DNA from: Stichopus chloronotus
Taxonomy: Eukaryota; Echinodermata; Holothuroidea; Aspidochirotida; Stichopodidae
Length of the DNA: 64,000 nt
Direction: 5' to 3'
Assembly: GCA_021234535.1 (NCBI GenBank)
Contig: SFZH01000008.1
Coordinates: 24,568,455-24,632,454, forward strand
Part shown: positions 33,101 to 44,960 of the stretch, piece by piece
Numbering within the stretch: position 1 is the stretch's first letter
How the letters are laid out: the number at the start of each line of letters is the position of its first letter
Made by a program: the position numbers and the translations under genes
Notes under the pieces: generated by a model
The model's input: only the letters and a program-made list of their open reading frames with translations
Databases searched by the model: none
Told to the model about the DNA's origin: nothing

Positions 33101-36100
33101 CTAATGAAAGTCTTTGTTCATAACCGATATGAATATAAATCATCATAATAAAATTAGGGTAATGAATTATTGCAAAACATTATCAACTGATATTATTGCA
33201 ACCATAGTTCAATTCTTGATAAAGTTTACCAAAATGAGTATTTTGATCAGACTGAAAATTAACTGTCACAGTTCCTTTCCTTACCAAATTTTAACCTCTA
33301 ACACCAGGGAATAGCTGTCAAATATTTGTAACAGAGGCTGAAAAATATATTAAATTTAGAATCCCTACAATCTACTGCTTGGTTTATTTGAAGTTCTTCA
33401 ACTATTAACATCATTATGTTTTTGACAAAGTTGTTTTTACTATAGCATTAATGTACATGTGCATGTAAAGTGTCTGTATCTTAGTTTACTTGTCTTAATA
33501 CAAAGAACATACAGGAAACGTAGCATGAAATGTTGCAAATCTCCCTCACCGATAGATGTCGTCTGAAGTCTGATGTACATTTGTTTGTTTTCAGTTCAAG
33601 GACTTTGGCTCACCTACAAACAACTCAAAATGCAGAAATAAGACAGCAGGTGATCTTAGTGCTTACACTCAAGTTGGTAAGTACGGGCTTATACTGTACA
33701 CAGTATCAGTCTCTCTTGTCTCAATAATCTTCTTTATTTAATCTCAGACTCGTAGTCTCCCCTTGGTGCATCTCTTGAGAGAAAGCCTATTGCACTCAGA
33801 CAAATTGAAACTCTGACTGAAACATCATGACCGTAATGATATAGATGTTTGGTGTTAAAGCACTTTAAACTTAACCAGGGTATTCCCATTCAGAATATGA
33901 GCTTAAAGTATACTGATAGTAAAATATGCTTTTAAGTTAAATGCAGGACAATTTTGGCTGTGATATACTTCGTGTTGTTTGCAGTGATGTGACTCTTTTC
34001 AGTATATTTACTAGTGTGGTTGATTTTCAATCAATTCTTCACAAATGACAATGTTTTCAGCTTACTTGGGTCACCTTTCAATTAGACCTAAGACAAGAAA
34101 GGTTACTTGATAAATCTTCATACACTGTGACACCTTAAATTCTACCGAAAGAATCACATTTCATGAAAATCTTGTTTTAGTCCTGCATTTACATTGAAAC
34201 AATTTAAATTTTCATTGAAAAAAGATTAACAGCACTGTCAACAAGTACAGAAGTATTGTTGACCATATTGCATGTTTTACAATGTTATGGTTGTATTTAA
34301 AGTTAAAAATAATTATTTATTTACATTTTTGCATTTTGAGTTCACCCTTTTTTTTTCTACCTTCATGATATTATATTTTTTTGGCAGGTGCTAATGAGAG
34401 TTTGACAACGACAGAATTTGAGGACTCTACTGCTGTCACTGAAGCCACATTCCAGATAAAAGGTAAGTCAGCGAAGCTTTTGGTTTTAAGAGGTTTACAG
34501 TTATGATAAAGACAATGGAACAGGTTTTTAAACATTCATTTTCTTTAAACTAACACTTTGCTCTAATTCCCACATAGCAATTAGTATTCTGGGAAAAGTG
34601 CTGTCCTGACCCAGGACAGTGCAATATCTAGTAGCACAGTAGGCCAAATAGAACACTGGCAGATCCAAAAATTTGGTGTGCCCTATGTACCTGACAATTA
34701 GAATTGCATTGAGGGTGTACTAATGGAAAGGGTGTCCACTCCACTTTGGAAAATTTGTTTTATCATGCATGGTGTCAGTGGTGCAATAATTGACAAATGT
34801 TTTAAATTATCTTATTTCAGTGCCTGAAATAGTGCCACAAATGGGATGGACACTGACCTTTTGCCCAGAAGTTTTCCTCATCTGAGCATTTATATCAAAC
34901 ATCTCCCGAAATTTGGCATTTTCCATCTGCATATATTCTTTCATTCAACAAGGATGTAGTCAGTTATGGGAATAGACTACAACCTAACGAGAGTTAAGCG
35001 AAATACTGCACCAAAATGATTTCTAAAAAGGGGAGGGGCCGCCCCTTCCCTTTCCTTGGTGTCCTCTTGCACCCCTCCATCAGGCCATCCACCATTAATT
35101 CATGCTTTCATCCAGATATCAAAATACAATTGTACACCAGCATATTTTCATCAAAGTGGCTGTCATTTAGAGAATGTTATTCATACAAAGACTAGCTTCC
35201 ACTTTGATATATGCAATCATTGACAATTGTAGTAAGGAGAAAAGGAAAAGTGTTAATCGCCAGAAAGCAAAAGTTGTTGCAACTCTCCTGCAAAGTACTA
35301 TGATCTCTCAGGAAAACAAATGTGACTGCAAAAGATGATATAGCTCTTTTATTTGGTGGGTGAAAATTTCTCCCCTTCTCTATTCTGTTGTCTCCCATTA
35401 AAAATCTAGAGCTAAATGTATGATTAGTTTTCCCCCTCCCTATTGCCAGCTTCTCAGAGCATAAAGGACAAAGATGCATAGTTCAAATTGCAGACACGAG
35501 AATCTTATTTCAAGGCTCGGTATATACAGCTCAGAACAATCAGGAAATATGCCATTTCTTGACATCTGGAGGGTTCCTTGTACCCCGGAGGAAGTTTGGA
35601 CCATTACATCTTCCCCGTCAAAGATGTATGAACCTAGGTATGGCCCTGCTGGCAGTATTGTCACTACCAAGTGTAGTACTCACTGAGTGGGCAGCAGCAA
35701 TATTGCTAATACAACACAGTTGAATATGGTGCTGTGCTGCATTACAACACAGCAGGACGGTTTAAGTGTAGTAATTAGGGGAGCCTCACGAATCTAATCC
35801 ATCTTAGAGAGAGTTGTTGCTACCCATTGTACTAAGGAAAGCCACCAGACAGTAGTGAGTTGATGCTACAGTGCCCTGTACCTCTTGGTCTCACAGAACC
35901 CATCCACAGGCTGTTTCAGCACTCAAGGGTGTGGGATATGGCTGCATAATGAGGAGCATTGTGAAAATTACGATGATCTTTAAGGTTACATTTGTGAGGC
36001 TTCTCTAAAGGTTTTTGCTGCTCATCCATCTTAGTGAATATATTTTCTTTTAATACATTTCCTGTGGTAATACATTGCTGAGTATTATCAACTTTTATTA

Positions 36101-39100
36101 TGTTTTATTTTTTTCAAAAGGTGAAGATGTCTCTACAGAGGAGTCAGTGATCACCTACATGTCTTCAATATTTGATATTATTGCAAAGAGACTAGGTATC
36201 TTTCTCTCTTATTTTATTCTAAAGTTAGGTTATTTTTCCTGAAAACATTTGAGGTTAAATTTAGTTCCTGAATATTCCCCACATCAGAGTTTTTGTACAT
36301 TGTTGGTGGCTGACCATCTGCCGCCCGTCCAGTCAACCTCCTACTTCTCCAGTCCTTTGACATTTTGACTGATACTACTAAAACCATGTTAGGATGTAGA
36401 GTGATGTCAATAATTGTCAATGAGTAATGTCAATTAATAGGTATCATTCCATTTTCCCCTCATTGCTTTAGAGTTTGATATTCTCTGAAAATGTTAAGTA
36501 AAAATGTCAGGAGAAAGGACACATAAATTCTTGTTTGGTCCTGGTAAAGTCATATGGGAAACTCATAAAAATTAATTTCCTGGAAAGTTTAGATGTACAC
36601 TGAAAAATATAGAATGTGGTTATAGAATTCTCACTTTTGTTTACCTTTTCAAAAGCAAAAGTCAAAAGTAAAATTGAACTATTTGATAATCATTTGTTAT
36701 GCAGATCTATCCTGAGGTCATACATAGGTATGATGGAAAGAGCCTAACCTGCAGTATCCTTACTGCTGCATATTAATTAATATTTTTGAATATTACTTCC
36801 TCAGACTTTCTGGTGTTCATTTTTGTTGTTGTACTATTCTCTGCTGGTGTTCTGGTGTCCCTACCATTACTCATCTGTTGGGTCATTGCTTGGACTAGAG
36901 GGCATACTTTGAAGACATTCATCTTGAAGCTTTGCTGTGAGTAAATTAACATACATGCAGATCAATTAAAAAATAGTTTAATTTTTAAATGTACAATGGG
37001 TACAGAAGGGTTACTCTATGCAGTTAACTGTGTTTGAATGAGTTTTAATTGACTAATGGACCCAGTTTTGATCACCTGAATAAGAGAACTATAACTAATC
37101 CCTCCTCGATTCATCATATTTTAATCGTCCTAGGAGATTAAAAATATATATATATATCTATATATAATATAATATATAATATCTTCATGGGGTCTTTATT
37201 TTTCTCTTGATTGAAAACTGAAATTATGATTAATAATACAAAACATTCAGAGATATTAAGGCATAGGTCTTGGGGCCAGTTGGGAGGGTGGTCACATTAG
37301 TGTGATAGTTACCTGTAAATTCGTACAGCAGCTTTGCCTTCTGTAATCGGTGTATTGTACACTAATTTTAAGACCTAAGGCAAGAGGCATTTAGAGGCTC
37401 TAAGGTAAGGGAAAGATGCAAATCATTGTGGGCCTTCCTTCTGGCATACATGCCAGACAACATTTTAAGTTGTCAAGTGCATTTATGTTAGTCTTGCCCC
37501 TACTGCCCCAGCTTACATCAACTGTGGTTTTCAATTCTTTATTGTCCTGTTGACATGTTTTTCAAAACCACATATTTCCTACAATGATTATGACATGGTA
37601 GTATATATTCATCAGTATAATTGTTCTTAAAATTCTTAGTGTATCATTCATGAGTATATGTTATGGTGATAACAATTATGTGCTATTATATAGCATCATT
37701 TTTCATTTTTGGTTTCGATGAAATTGTAACCTTGGTAATCATACAGGTGTATGTACAGTATGTGTGTCTGTAAGTGCATGTGTATGTTTGGGTATGTATG
37801 TTTGTGATGCCTACCTTGTAAATGCAATATCTCAAGAGGAACTACTTGTACAGATCTCATATTTGTTATGGGGGTGTACAATATTGAGTACAAGAAGCCT
37901 CCTATCATTGGTGAGGTGGGTAAGCCTAATTGAGGGCACTGAAGCCTGTTGTTTGTGGTGGATGTCAAAGGTTACTTGGGGTCAACAGGGGTCAAATAGT
38001 GAAAACATTGTAAACACAATGTCTCAAGATGGGAAGCTTGTACAAGATCCTTCTTTAGTGCAAGAAGCATATTGTTTTCAAAGGAGGTCAAAGGTCATTT
38101 GGGGTTAATAGGTTTCAAATAGTGAAAACCTTGTAAACATCTCAAGAAGGAAAACTTGTACAGGTCTCAGATTCAGTATGTGTGTGCACCATCTTAAATA
38201 CAAAAAGGCTATAGTTCTTGGGGTCAAAACTGGCCAAACAGTGAAAAACTTGTAAACATGCTCTCTCAGGAAGGGAATGGTGTACAGATCTCATATTTAC
38301 TGTGTCAGTTTACCTTATTAAGAACAAAATGCATATCATTCTTGGTTAAATGTCAAAGGTCATTTGGGGTCAAAAAGATTTAATAGTTAAAATACTGTAA
38401 GCATGATATCTCAAGGTAGGAAACAAACTGCAGGTGTAATTTTCAAGGCAAGATGTTTTTTTTATTTTTGCGGAGGTCAAAGGTCATTTGCTGTAACTAG
38501 TCGTCAAATAGTGAAAACCTTGTAACCACGATATCTCAAGATGGGACACTTATACAGTTCTCATATTCAGTATGTGGTGGACGTTAAAGCCTATTGCTTT
38601 TGATGGATGTCAAAGGTCATCTGGGGGTCAATGAAGGTCAAATAGTGAAAACCTTGTAAACACGATTTTTCGAGATAAGAAACTTGTACAGATATTGTAC
38701 TTACTTTGTGGGTGTACCTTATGAAGAACAAGAAGCTTGTTGCTTTTGGTGGTAGGGAAAAGTCATTTGGGGTGAACAGGGTCAAATAAAAAACCTTGTA
38801 AACATGATATCTCAAGATGGGAAGCATGCACAAATCTGGTAGGTAGTATTTGGGTGAGCCTTACTGAGTACAAAGGCATAATTGGTGGAGGTCAATGGTC
38901 ATTTGGGGGTCATTATGGGTCAGACAGTGAAAACTGTGTACACACAGTATCTTAGGAGGTATTGCACGTGTATATGTCATGTTGCTAAAGTTGGTGTACC
39001 TTGTGAAGCACAAGTAGCATATTTTGGTGGAGGAGAAAATTCGTTTGGAGTCAGCAGATGTCAAAGAGTGCATTTAATTTAAAATCTCAAGAAGGGGAGT

Positions 39101-42100
39101 TTGTACAAAATGCATTTTTAGTGTGTTGTTAATTGTAACTTATTGAGCTTGTACAAATATCATTTTTGATATGTAGACATATCTTACTGATTGCAAATAG
39201 CGTATTGTCTCTGATGGATACCATAGGTCATTTGAGATCAGCCAAGACAACCTTGTAAACATATCTCAAGACACGTGGAAGCTTGAACAGATTTGACATT
39301 TGGTATGCAGTGAAACTCTTGGATATATCTCTCTGTAGTATGCAGTTGTGCATGTTCAGATTGATACCTACAGTGTCAGTCATCAACTTAGGTCAGCAGA
39401 TGTCATTGCTCATTTCAATTGGTGATATGATACATTACTGTAATATTATAATAACCAAGTACACTACACTTCCCTGTCTAATGCAGTATGGAAGATTCAT
39501 GAAAAAAGTCATGAAAAAAATTCCTCGTGCATGAATTTATCGAAACCACAATGCATTTGTGCATTCTGGTTGATACTGATTGATGTAAACAATATGAGAA
39601 TGCATCGTGAAATTTGTAAAAATTGAGAATGTGGAGAATATCCAGTTGACCTATCAGCTGAAAGAGAAGATCTAAGAAAATGCCTTACAACAGATCTTTA
39701 ATGCCCAAGTTATTCTTCAATCTGAATTTAATGTACTTATTGCAATGTTTGTTTAAAAATGCAAGAGGCTGTGCATAATATGAGAACCATCGATTGATGA
39801 CGGGAGGAAGAATGGGACTAATGACTCCACCTGTAGCACTTAAAAAGAGATTTTATTTGGGTTTTTTTTTCATTTTGGGGTACCAGTGAACCAACGTGGA
39901 TGCAAAGGACATGGTCTCCTCATGTACACTATACCTGGTCATATAAGAAGTGATATACTACATTGGCATGCTTTTGACAGGATTTTGCTTACTTGCTGTG
40001 AGAAGGTACATATTTGTTTATAATGTCTTTTGGCATGAAACATTTACTCATGCCTAGAATTTAGCAACTTGGTAATATTTTGAAATGCAAATATCCAATA
40101 GAATGGAATCACGACCTTCAAAGTCTCCAAACAGTATCTCTTCATTCAAGGGAGTAGGATGAGAACTTAAATCAGTTTTAAGTTGACATAGTTGACACAT
40201 GAGAGACAGCAGCGAAAAAGGACTAGGAGTCACAATCAGATTGAATATAAGTTTATTGTGTGAATGTTTGACTTGGTTAATTTCTAGATTGTGGTGCACT
40301 GAGAATGCATGCAAGAGAATTAAAGGGTCTTTTGATGAAGTAACTTGCAGTGTAAGACTAATATCCCGTATTCAGAATTCAGTATGGATTTAAGTCAATT
40401 ATCAAATTTGTCCTACATTGGTGTGGGCAAAAGTTTCCTCAAAAGCTAAGACTAACTAATGGATCATTTCCTCATCAAAAACAAAAGTTAGTATTACTTT
40501 ATCTCCAACTGTTTACTATGCATCACCATTCAGAAATGACACATGAGGAGTTGTGGACAACTCAAACTTGAACCACAGATTTTATTGCATTGCGACTTAT
40601 TCTTGGCCTCTTGACTCTTCTGTGCGTCAATAGTTTTGTCAACTTTTTTGTATATGCAGCTATTCTCATTTTGAAAATACTGGTAGCTGATGGGTATCGC
40701 CTGATATTGAGAACAGGAGTATAGGGTACTGGCTACATCTGCTATTGGTGATATTGGTCCAACATTGTACTTGTGTTGCCATTAGATGTGTGAGAACCTT
40801 GCAATTATGGCTTGGTCACATAGCTGAGAATAGAAAAAATGATCTGTAAGCTCAGAGAAATTAGTTATGTAACAGCTTCTAAGTCAGACCATTTCAGTAA
40901 TTGCCTCACTTTACTACCAGTCTTGAATTCCACAAAGGAAGAAATTGGGAGAAAAGTTCTAGTTATCATGGTTATGTGAGATTTAAGACATAGTCATGTG
41001 TTTACTTCATTACTTAGGGTTATGTAATTATCTTACAACAGTAACATGTACATTTTTTTGGGTGTTAAATCAAGCATGCAGACAATTTCTAAGGGATAGG
41101 CTGGACATTTATTGGGAACAATTTTCATCATTTATAAGTGATTCAACATGCAGTTTAACTTTTAGATAAAATTGCTTAATTTGATTCTTCATTTTCATGA
41201 ATGGATGAAAATATCAATTAGAAAAATTGACCTCATCTATAATCAAGCAATTATGATTGAACGGATGAATGACTCAATTTTCAATATTTACTTATGCATC
41301 AACTCAACTTTCACCAGTTAAGCTGTAAGTTTCATTGCATTAATTATGGGCCACACATGTATGACCCAGCCTTAGCCAGCAGTTACTACATAGCAGAAAG
41401 CTCAGAGCTCCACTAAGCCAGCTTACATCTCCCAGTTAAACGTAATATTATGGTCAGCTGAAGATTACAGAAATAATTACTACCTGAAAAGTAATTTAGC
41501 ATCCAATTAGAATTAAGACTGCACTTTCAGATTAATTTTGTTTTATTGCTTTCTTTCAGTTTTGATCTTTGTGGCCTTTGTTGCTCTCGTTGCCATCTTG
41601 TTTCTGGCCATTGCTTGCCCCCTGTGTCCACTCTGTTGGTGCAGAGTGACTTGTTACTCGATATTTCAGCGAACATTTCCACACGTTTAGGTACGTGCGG
41701 TTTATGAGATACAGCCAGCACCTTAGTGGGTAACATTGTTCTAACCAACAACACAAAAACCTGCAATAACTCAAATTTGATTAGTCCATATTGTAATTGC
41801 AAGATATCCCTAATTGTACAGCATTACTGTCATGCATGCCGACAAGTATGTATCCTTTAGTTTCTGTACAAAAGAGCTTGTTATTGTCATGCACATAGCA
41901 ATTGCAACATATATCCCTAATTCTCAATGTAGCATGGCATTGTCATGCATTTATCAAGTATAATTTACACTTTAACCTCTTGAGGCAATTGTGTGCACTA
42001 GCAATTGAAGCATATCTCTAGAAGTCTCCTGTCCTTTTTTTCATTTGCAGGTAAAGAACATCAAGAAAAATCTTACAGGTATTCAGCTGTTGAAAATGCT

Positions 42101-42127
42101 AACAGTGTGATGGTCTCCAGTTTTTAA
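24116..42127 (+). CDS. TNF-receptor-superfamily-like membrane protein (nine coding exons, 281 aa)
   Basis: Joined exons are 24116-24190, 27553-27660, 31199-31326, 32557-32650, 33595-33676, 34388-34462, 36121-36195, 36805-36936 and 42051-42127, all with GT-AG borders and matching phases. The start has A at -3 and G at +4. Residues about 14-41 form a hydrophobic signal sequence. Cysteines 65-148 form a CRD-like region containing CCVCEHGTY...CSYC, which resembles the TNFR pattern CCxxCxxGTY...CxxC. A Ser/Thr-rich stalk (163-212) precedes one transmembrane helix (214-242). The cytoplasmic tail is 39 residues, ending YSAVENANSVMVSSF, and has no death domain. By family, such proteins bind TNF-like trimeric ligands at the cell surface. 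The ligand and signalling partner here are unknown. Alternative 3' exons are listed separately. The TNFR assignment rests on motif pattern only. Confidence 0.75.
24200..24977. other. Intron, nothing specific
   Basis: First part of the intron between the first two coding exons, before the satellite-bearing element. Short open frames only. Confidence 0.5.
24978..27062 (+). mobile_element. Helentron/HINE-like non-autonomous element carrying a satellite
   Basis: Perfect 11-bp inverted repeats lie near the two ends (GATTCCTTGCC at 24978-24988 and GGCAAGGAATC at 27030-27040). The left copy also folds with AAGGAATC at 24997-25004. A GT-rich microsatellite follows, then a 145-bp tandem array. The right end has a hairpin (AAAGCC TTTT GGCTTT, 27043-27058) directly followed by CTGG and a T. 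Subterminal inverted repeats, central minisatellite and a 3' hairpin are the known layout of Helentron-derived interspersed elements. No Rep/helicase is present. It sits in an intron of the receptor gene. Confidence 0.6.
25061..26940 (+). repeat. 145-bp satellite array, about 13 units, with 435-bp higher-order repeat
   Basis: The phrase TGTAAACACGATATCTC recurs at 25061, 25206, 25351, 25496, 25641, 25786, 25931, 26076, 26221 and 26367, a 145-146 bp period. Variant units are ordered: GTGTCTGATGTCATACCTGG recurs at 25381, 25816 and 26251, exactly 435 bp apart (three units). The last two or three units are degraded. Several units contain AGGTCAAAGGTCA. Confidence 0.95.
27553..27660 (+). CDS. Receptor exon (end of signal sequence)
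   Basis: 108 bp, phase 0-0, from a TTTCCTCCACAG acceptor to a GTATGT donor. Begins AVVFVFVPIAAASSKL, completing the hydrophobic stretch. Signal cleavage is plausible around the AAASS segment. Confidence 0.75.
28062..28255 (+). repeat. Direct repeat, copy 1 (partner 28553-28745)
   Basis: Contains AAGTGCCC, CCATATCTTGCAT, GGTCAAACATAAAA and GTGGGTCAGATTTGTT. All recur in order about 490 bp downstream. Intronic. Confidence 0.8.
28553..28745 (+). repeat. Direct repeat, copy 2 (partner 28062-28255)
   Basis: Same ordered phrases as 28062-28255, moderately diverged. Confidence 0.8.
29157..29402 (-). pseudogene. Penelope-like retroelement GIY-YIG endonuclease fragment
   Basis: An 81-codon minus-strand frame contains IYVGISTPEFKTRHKNHKSS followed by HTTELSKYVWSLKDHNIKYN. 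This is the C-terminal GIY-YIG module of Penelope-like retroelements (YIG(L)(T)...FKxRxxNHxxSF...TELSKxIWxLK). The reverse transcriptase part is absent and the frame ends soon after. It is a 3' scrap inserted antisense in the receptor intron, immediately beside the microsatellite. No function is expected. Confidence 0.75.
29489..29598 (+). repeat. (TAGG)n microsatellite
   Basis: About 27 perfect TAGG repeats, passing without a break into the 22-bp minisatellite. Confidence 0.97.
29591..30391 (+). repeat. 22-bp minisatellite, about 36 copies
   Basis: The unit is AAGGTAGGTAAGTGCATGTA plus AT (22 bp). Copies are nearly identical from 29591 to about 30130. From there to 30391, units vary (GGTAGGTAGG, 21-bp forms, GATAGG, AAGTAGG). 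All minus-strand frames are open only because of the repeat, so the 260-349-codon frames there are not genes. Confidence 0.97.
31199..31326 (+). CDS. Receptor exon (cysteine-rich region, first part)
   Basis: 128 bp from CATTTTCAG to a GTAAAC donor, phase 0 to 2. Encodes residues 62-103 with Cys 65, 86 and 99, including GQCFPGYHRQKEGEEC. Resembles the first part of a TNFR cysteine-rich domain. Confidence 0.75.
32557..32650 (+). CDS. Receptor exon (TNFR-type CRD core)
   Basis: 94 bp, phase 2-0, from TTATTGACAG to GTAAAT. Encodes GCCVCEHGTYQPHDNNCSYC and on to a further cysteine at residue 129. The CC-x-C-x2-GTY arrangement followed by C-x2-C is the diagnostic part of the TNFR call. Confidence 0.8.
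33595..33676 (+). CDS. Receptor exon (end of cysteine-rich region)
   Basis: 82 bp, phase 0-1, from TTTGTTTTCAG to GTAAGT. Encodes FKDFGSPTNNSKCRNKTAGD and on, with Cys 148 and two N-glycosylation sequons (NNS, NKT). Confidence 0.75.
34388..34462 (+). CDS. Receptor exon (stalk)
   Basis: 75 bp, symmetric phase 1-1, from TTTGGCAG to GTAAGT. Encodes GANESLTTTEFEDSTAVTEA and on: Ser/Thr/Glu-rich, one sequon (NES), no cysteine. Typical extracellular stalk. Confidence 0.75.
35020..35950. other. Intronic block with overlapping open frames, unassigned
   Basis: Less AT-rich than its surroundings. Plus-strand frames near 35423-35730 (one with TRILFQGSVYTAQNNQEICH) and a minus-strand 76-codon frame overlap. 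None has a start, splice junctions in receptor phase, or a recognised family. It may be an inserted repeat. Confidence 0.25.
36121..36195 (+). CDS. Receptor exon (stalk, second part)
   Basis: 75 bp, symmetric phase 1-1, from TTTTTCAAAAG to GTATCT. Encodes GEDVSTEESVITYMSSIFDI and on. Same length and phases as the preceding exon. Confidence 0.7.
36805..36936 (+). CDS. Receptor exon (transmembrane helix 1)
   Basis: 132 bp, symmetric phase 1-1, from CTTCCTCAG to GTGAGT. Encodes DFLVFIFVVVLFSAGVLVSL through ICWVIAW, then TRGHTLK, a basic stop-transfer. Predicted single-pass type I topology. Confidence 0.8.
37740..39330 (+). repeat. AGGTCA satellite family, diverged array
   Basis: About ten degraded units with TCAAAGGTCATTTGGGGTCA, AGTGAAAACCTTGTAAAC and ATCTCAAGA phrases, in the intron after the transmembrane exon. 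Older and less regular than the 25-27 kb array. A GT-rich start (37745-37800) parallels the other copy. Confidence 0.85.
39340..41550. other. Intron, nothing specific
   Basis: No exon with compatible splice sites and no recognised repeat was found. Confidence 0.4.
41560..41690 (+). CDS. Alternative receptor exon (second hydrophobic helix, ends with stop)
   Basis: 131 bp between TTTCTTTCAG and a strong GTACGT donor. Entered in phase 1 it reads LIFVAFVALVAILFLAIACP then LCPLCWCRVTCYSIFQRTFPHV, and its last three bases are TAG. It resembles the transmembrane exon 36805-36936 in layout. Included after that exon it gives a 299-residue protein with two hydrophobic helices. Replacing it gives 255 residues. 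The cysteine cluster after the helix could be palmitoylated (inference). Skipping it keeps the frame into 42051. Confidence 0.6.
42051..42127 (+). CDS. Receptor 3' coding exon (cytoplasmic tail)
   Basis: Begins after TTTTTTCATTTGCAG. With the phase-1 carry from 36936 it reads CKEHQEKSYRYSAVENANSV and on to TAA at 42125-42127. The tail is short, with two tyrosines, no death domain and no obvious TRAF motif. The untranslated region continues beyond 42127. No AATAAA was found nearby. Confidence 0.6.
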
Positions 42128-44270
42128 TTCATCATTCATCACTTGTATATCTGGCATCAGAAGTGGGAGTCCATTTATGGTACACTGTCATTACTTTCCT
42201 CTTGTGAAAGGTTGGAGAGACGGGATTTTGTTAAGGAGGATAACATTCCTATGTTATATTTTCCACCGACTTCCACCTAACATCCTAACTTCATGTATCG
42301 CTCCACATGGTTGGCTGGCTGAGGCCATACAGCTTGTCCACCATCATTTGAAACTGATGTACATATTCATTGTGTCAGAGATATGCATTCCTCAGTATTC
42401 GAGACATTACCATTATGTTTTATAAGTCAATTTGAAAATAGGGTCATTTCACTTACTTTTAATGCATTCTTTTCACCGAAGTTTTTTTTTTTTTTACTTC
42501 AAACGAATCCCAGAGATCATAAGGGTGTGTTTGTGCTTTTCTTTTGCTTGTTTTTCTTTCTTTTGCAATATCGTTGATGTAAATTCGTTGATTATGCCAT
42601 CATGATAGCTTTAGTAGAGTGAAAATAGCTGAAATAGGTTTATTTGTAGTTTGTCTTTCCTAATGGCAGGGGACAAGTGCTTAAGAGATACCATTGTTTC
42701 TTAATTAAGGTTAAATATTTGCTTTGCCTTTGCTTACATTCTTTCCAACCTTTGCAGAAAATGTAAATAGTTTCCTTCCATGCTACCAGCATCTTTCAGA
42801 GTTCACAAGATTTGAAGACGAATCACTTTGATGAGACATTCATTGATGAATATTCATTGATAAGTGATAAATTTAAGCACGCATTTCTCTGTAATCTCAC
42901 ACAGCCAAGTCTAACATGATATCATACATGTTTATGCCTCCTTGAGAGGACACACCGTAACTGTTATGGTATTTCTGGATATGACGTCATGTTCTATCAT
43001 GCAGAGAAGGTCTTCTCGAGCCATGATTTTAGCACATTACAAACATTTTATCAGGATTCTGTTTCTCAAATAACTGCATGATCATGTAGAGGTAAAAGAA
43101 TAACAAAAGATTTATGTATAGCAGTTGGTTTAGACATCATACACTTGCAATGTACTTTAAACTCATTTTTCTTGCCAGTTTTGCAGCATTTCCTATGAGA
43201 TATGAAAACATGCTCACATATAGTGCTTGTAGTACATACATATAGTACTTATTTTCATCAGTAGATGTCCTGTCAAAGTGATTTGTCTTCACATCTTTTG
43301 TACTCAACTCTTGTTGGCTCAGGTAGTTTGTAAAGAACAAACCTTTACATCATTGAAGTCGGATGTGTTGTTGTGGTCTACTTCTAATATAACTTTTTGC
43401 ACTTCTTCCAAATTGCATGTAAGCATATCTCCTCAAAAGAGTTGTGGTAAAATGATCTGTCAATTGCGAATTCATTTAGAAAAAAAGAAACGTCATTTTT
43501 TTATTTTTTCTTCTACTGATGTCCCATACATACTTGTCATGAGATTATGTTTTGTACTTCCTCTGACTTTGAATATGAAGTACTTAGTCAAACGTCATCG
43601 ATACTAACTGAAACTCTGCGGGTAGACATCAAAGATCTTTTTCACCACAAATCTGTTGAGTAGAATTAGAAAAAAAGTGCAAAACATTGTCTCAGGTTTA
43701 TGTCACAACCTTCTATCGTCTTTAAGGTAGCTTTAACTGTACAGTTTAAGATTTTGTACATGCGTAATAAGACTGCTGAGTAAATGTCCTTTAGCAAAAA
43801 TTTCTTAGAGTTTGGACGTATATTTATATACATTCAGATCATATATTTATATATATCCTGAGGCACTTCAAGATATATTTTGATTTATTTTTAAATACAG
43901 TAATATAAAATATATGTCTCAAGATTAATTTGTCGCACAGTGTATTACGAATTGAATTGTTTTGAGTGTCCAGTGTTTTTCTTCATGTTTATGGTACATT
44001 ATATTAGTCAGATGTTGGGTATATTACATAATAATTTTAATATTCCATCAGCCTCAACATCACAGACAATGAATTTTCTCTTCGGATACATCCAAGCTTA
44101 CTAGGATGATAATCTATAGCTGCATTGAAATGTGTGCAGTTCACTCGATACATATTTCCAATTTCATCAATCATGATCATTGTCTAGCCTTAAATTAACC
44201 TCACTGATATTTTTTAAACTAATTACAATTTAAGTGCCCTTAGACGTTTTGCCCTACCACATTGAGTAAA
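42128..44270 (+). other. Probable 3' untranslated region and flank
   Basis: AT-rich. The open frames at 42177-42577 and 43137-43607 lack support. No canonical polyadenylation signal was seen, so the transcript end is unknown. Confidence 0.4.
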
Positions 44271-44279
44271 AAGACACTA

Positions 44280-44960
44280 TTATTGTCTTTGTTGGGGGTG
44301 GGGCTTAAGCTGGGCAATGAACAATAGAGGTCATATTGTGAAAGCTTTATAAGCACGATATCTCAAGCAAGGACGCTTGGACACATGTCATATTATGTAT
44401 ACAACCTTAATATGTTGAGTGCAAAAACCGTATTGTATATGGTGAAAGGTCACTTGGGGTCAACAAACATCAAATTGTTAAAACTTTGTAAACAGTATCT
44501 CAAGAAGGGAAGGAGTGGACAAATGTCATATTTACTAAGCAAAAGCCTGTATCGTTTTCCTTTTTTTTAGGTCAATGGTTATTTGTGGTCATCAGGGGTG
44601 AGGTAAAACCTTGTAACCTCGTAAACGATACTTCAAGAATCGAAGCTTGGACAAATCCCATATTTGTGAAGTAGGTTTACCACATTGCAGACAAATGCTA
44701 TTGTTTTTGGTGGGCTCAAAGTTGAAGTAGTCCTGCAAGATTCAAAAAGGAAAACATTTTAAATAAGATATAGCAAGAAGGGAAGCTTTGACAATTTCGC
44801 TTTTAATATGGGCCTAGGTGTACTACATTGACTTCAAGGACCCTATAGTGGGTTTTGGTGAATGTCAAGGTTATTTAGGGTTAAGAGAGGTCAAATAGTG
44901 AAAGTCCTATAAACACAATGTTTCGAGAAGTCAAGCTTGCACAGGATGTATTGATGTGGT
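44280..44960 (+). repeat. AGGTCA satellite family, short diverged array
   Basis: Four to five degraded units with AGGTCA, TTGTAAAC and ATCTCAAG(A/C) phrases. Confidence 0.8.

Noticed and set aside
35423..35730. Possible extra receptor exon with hydrophobic end
   Set aside because: No acceptor or donor pair places it in phase 1 between the exons at 34462 and 36121. Three frames are open at once, so composition explains it.
43278..43607. 109-codon plus-strand frame after the receptor
   Set aside because: Lies in probable 3' untranslated sequence, has low-complexity K/F runs and no motif.
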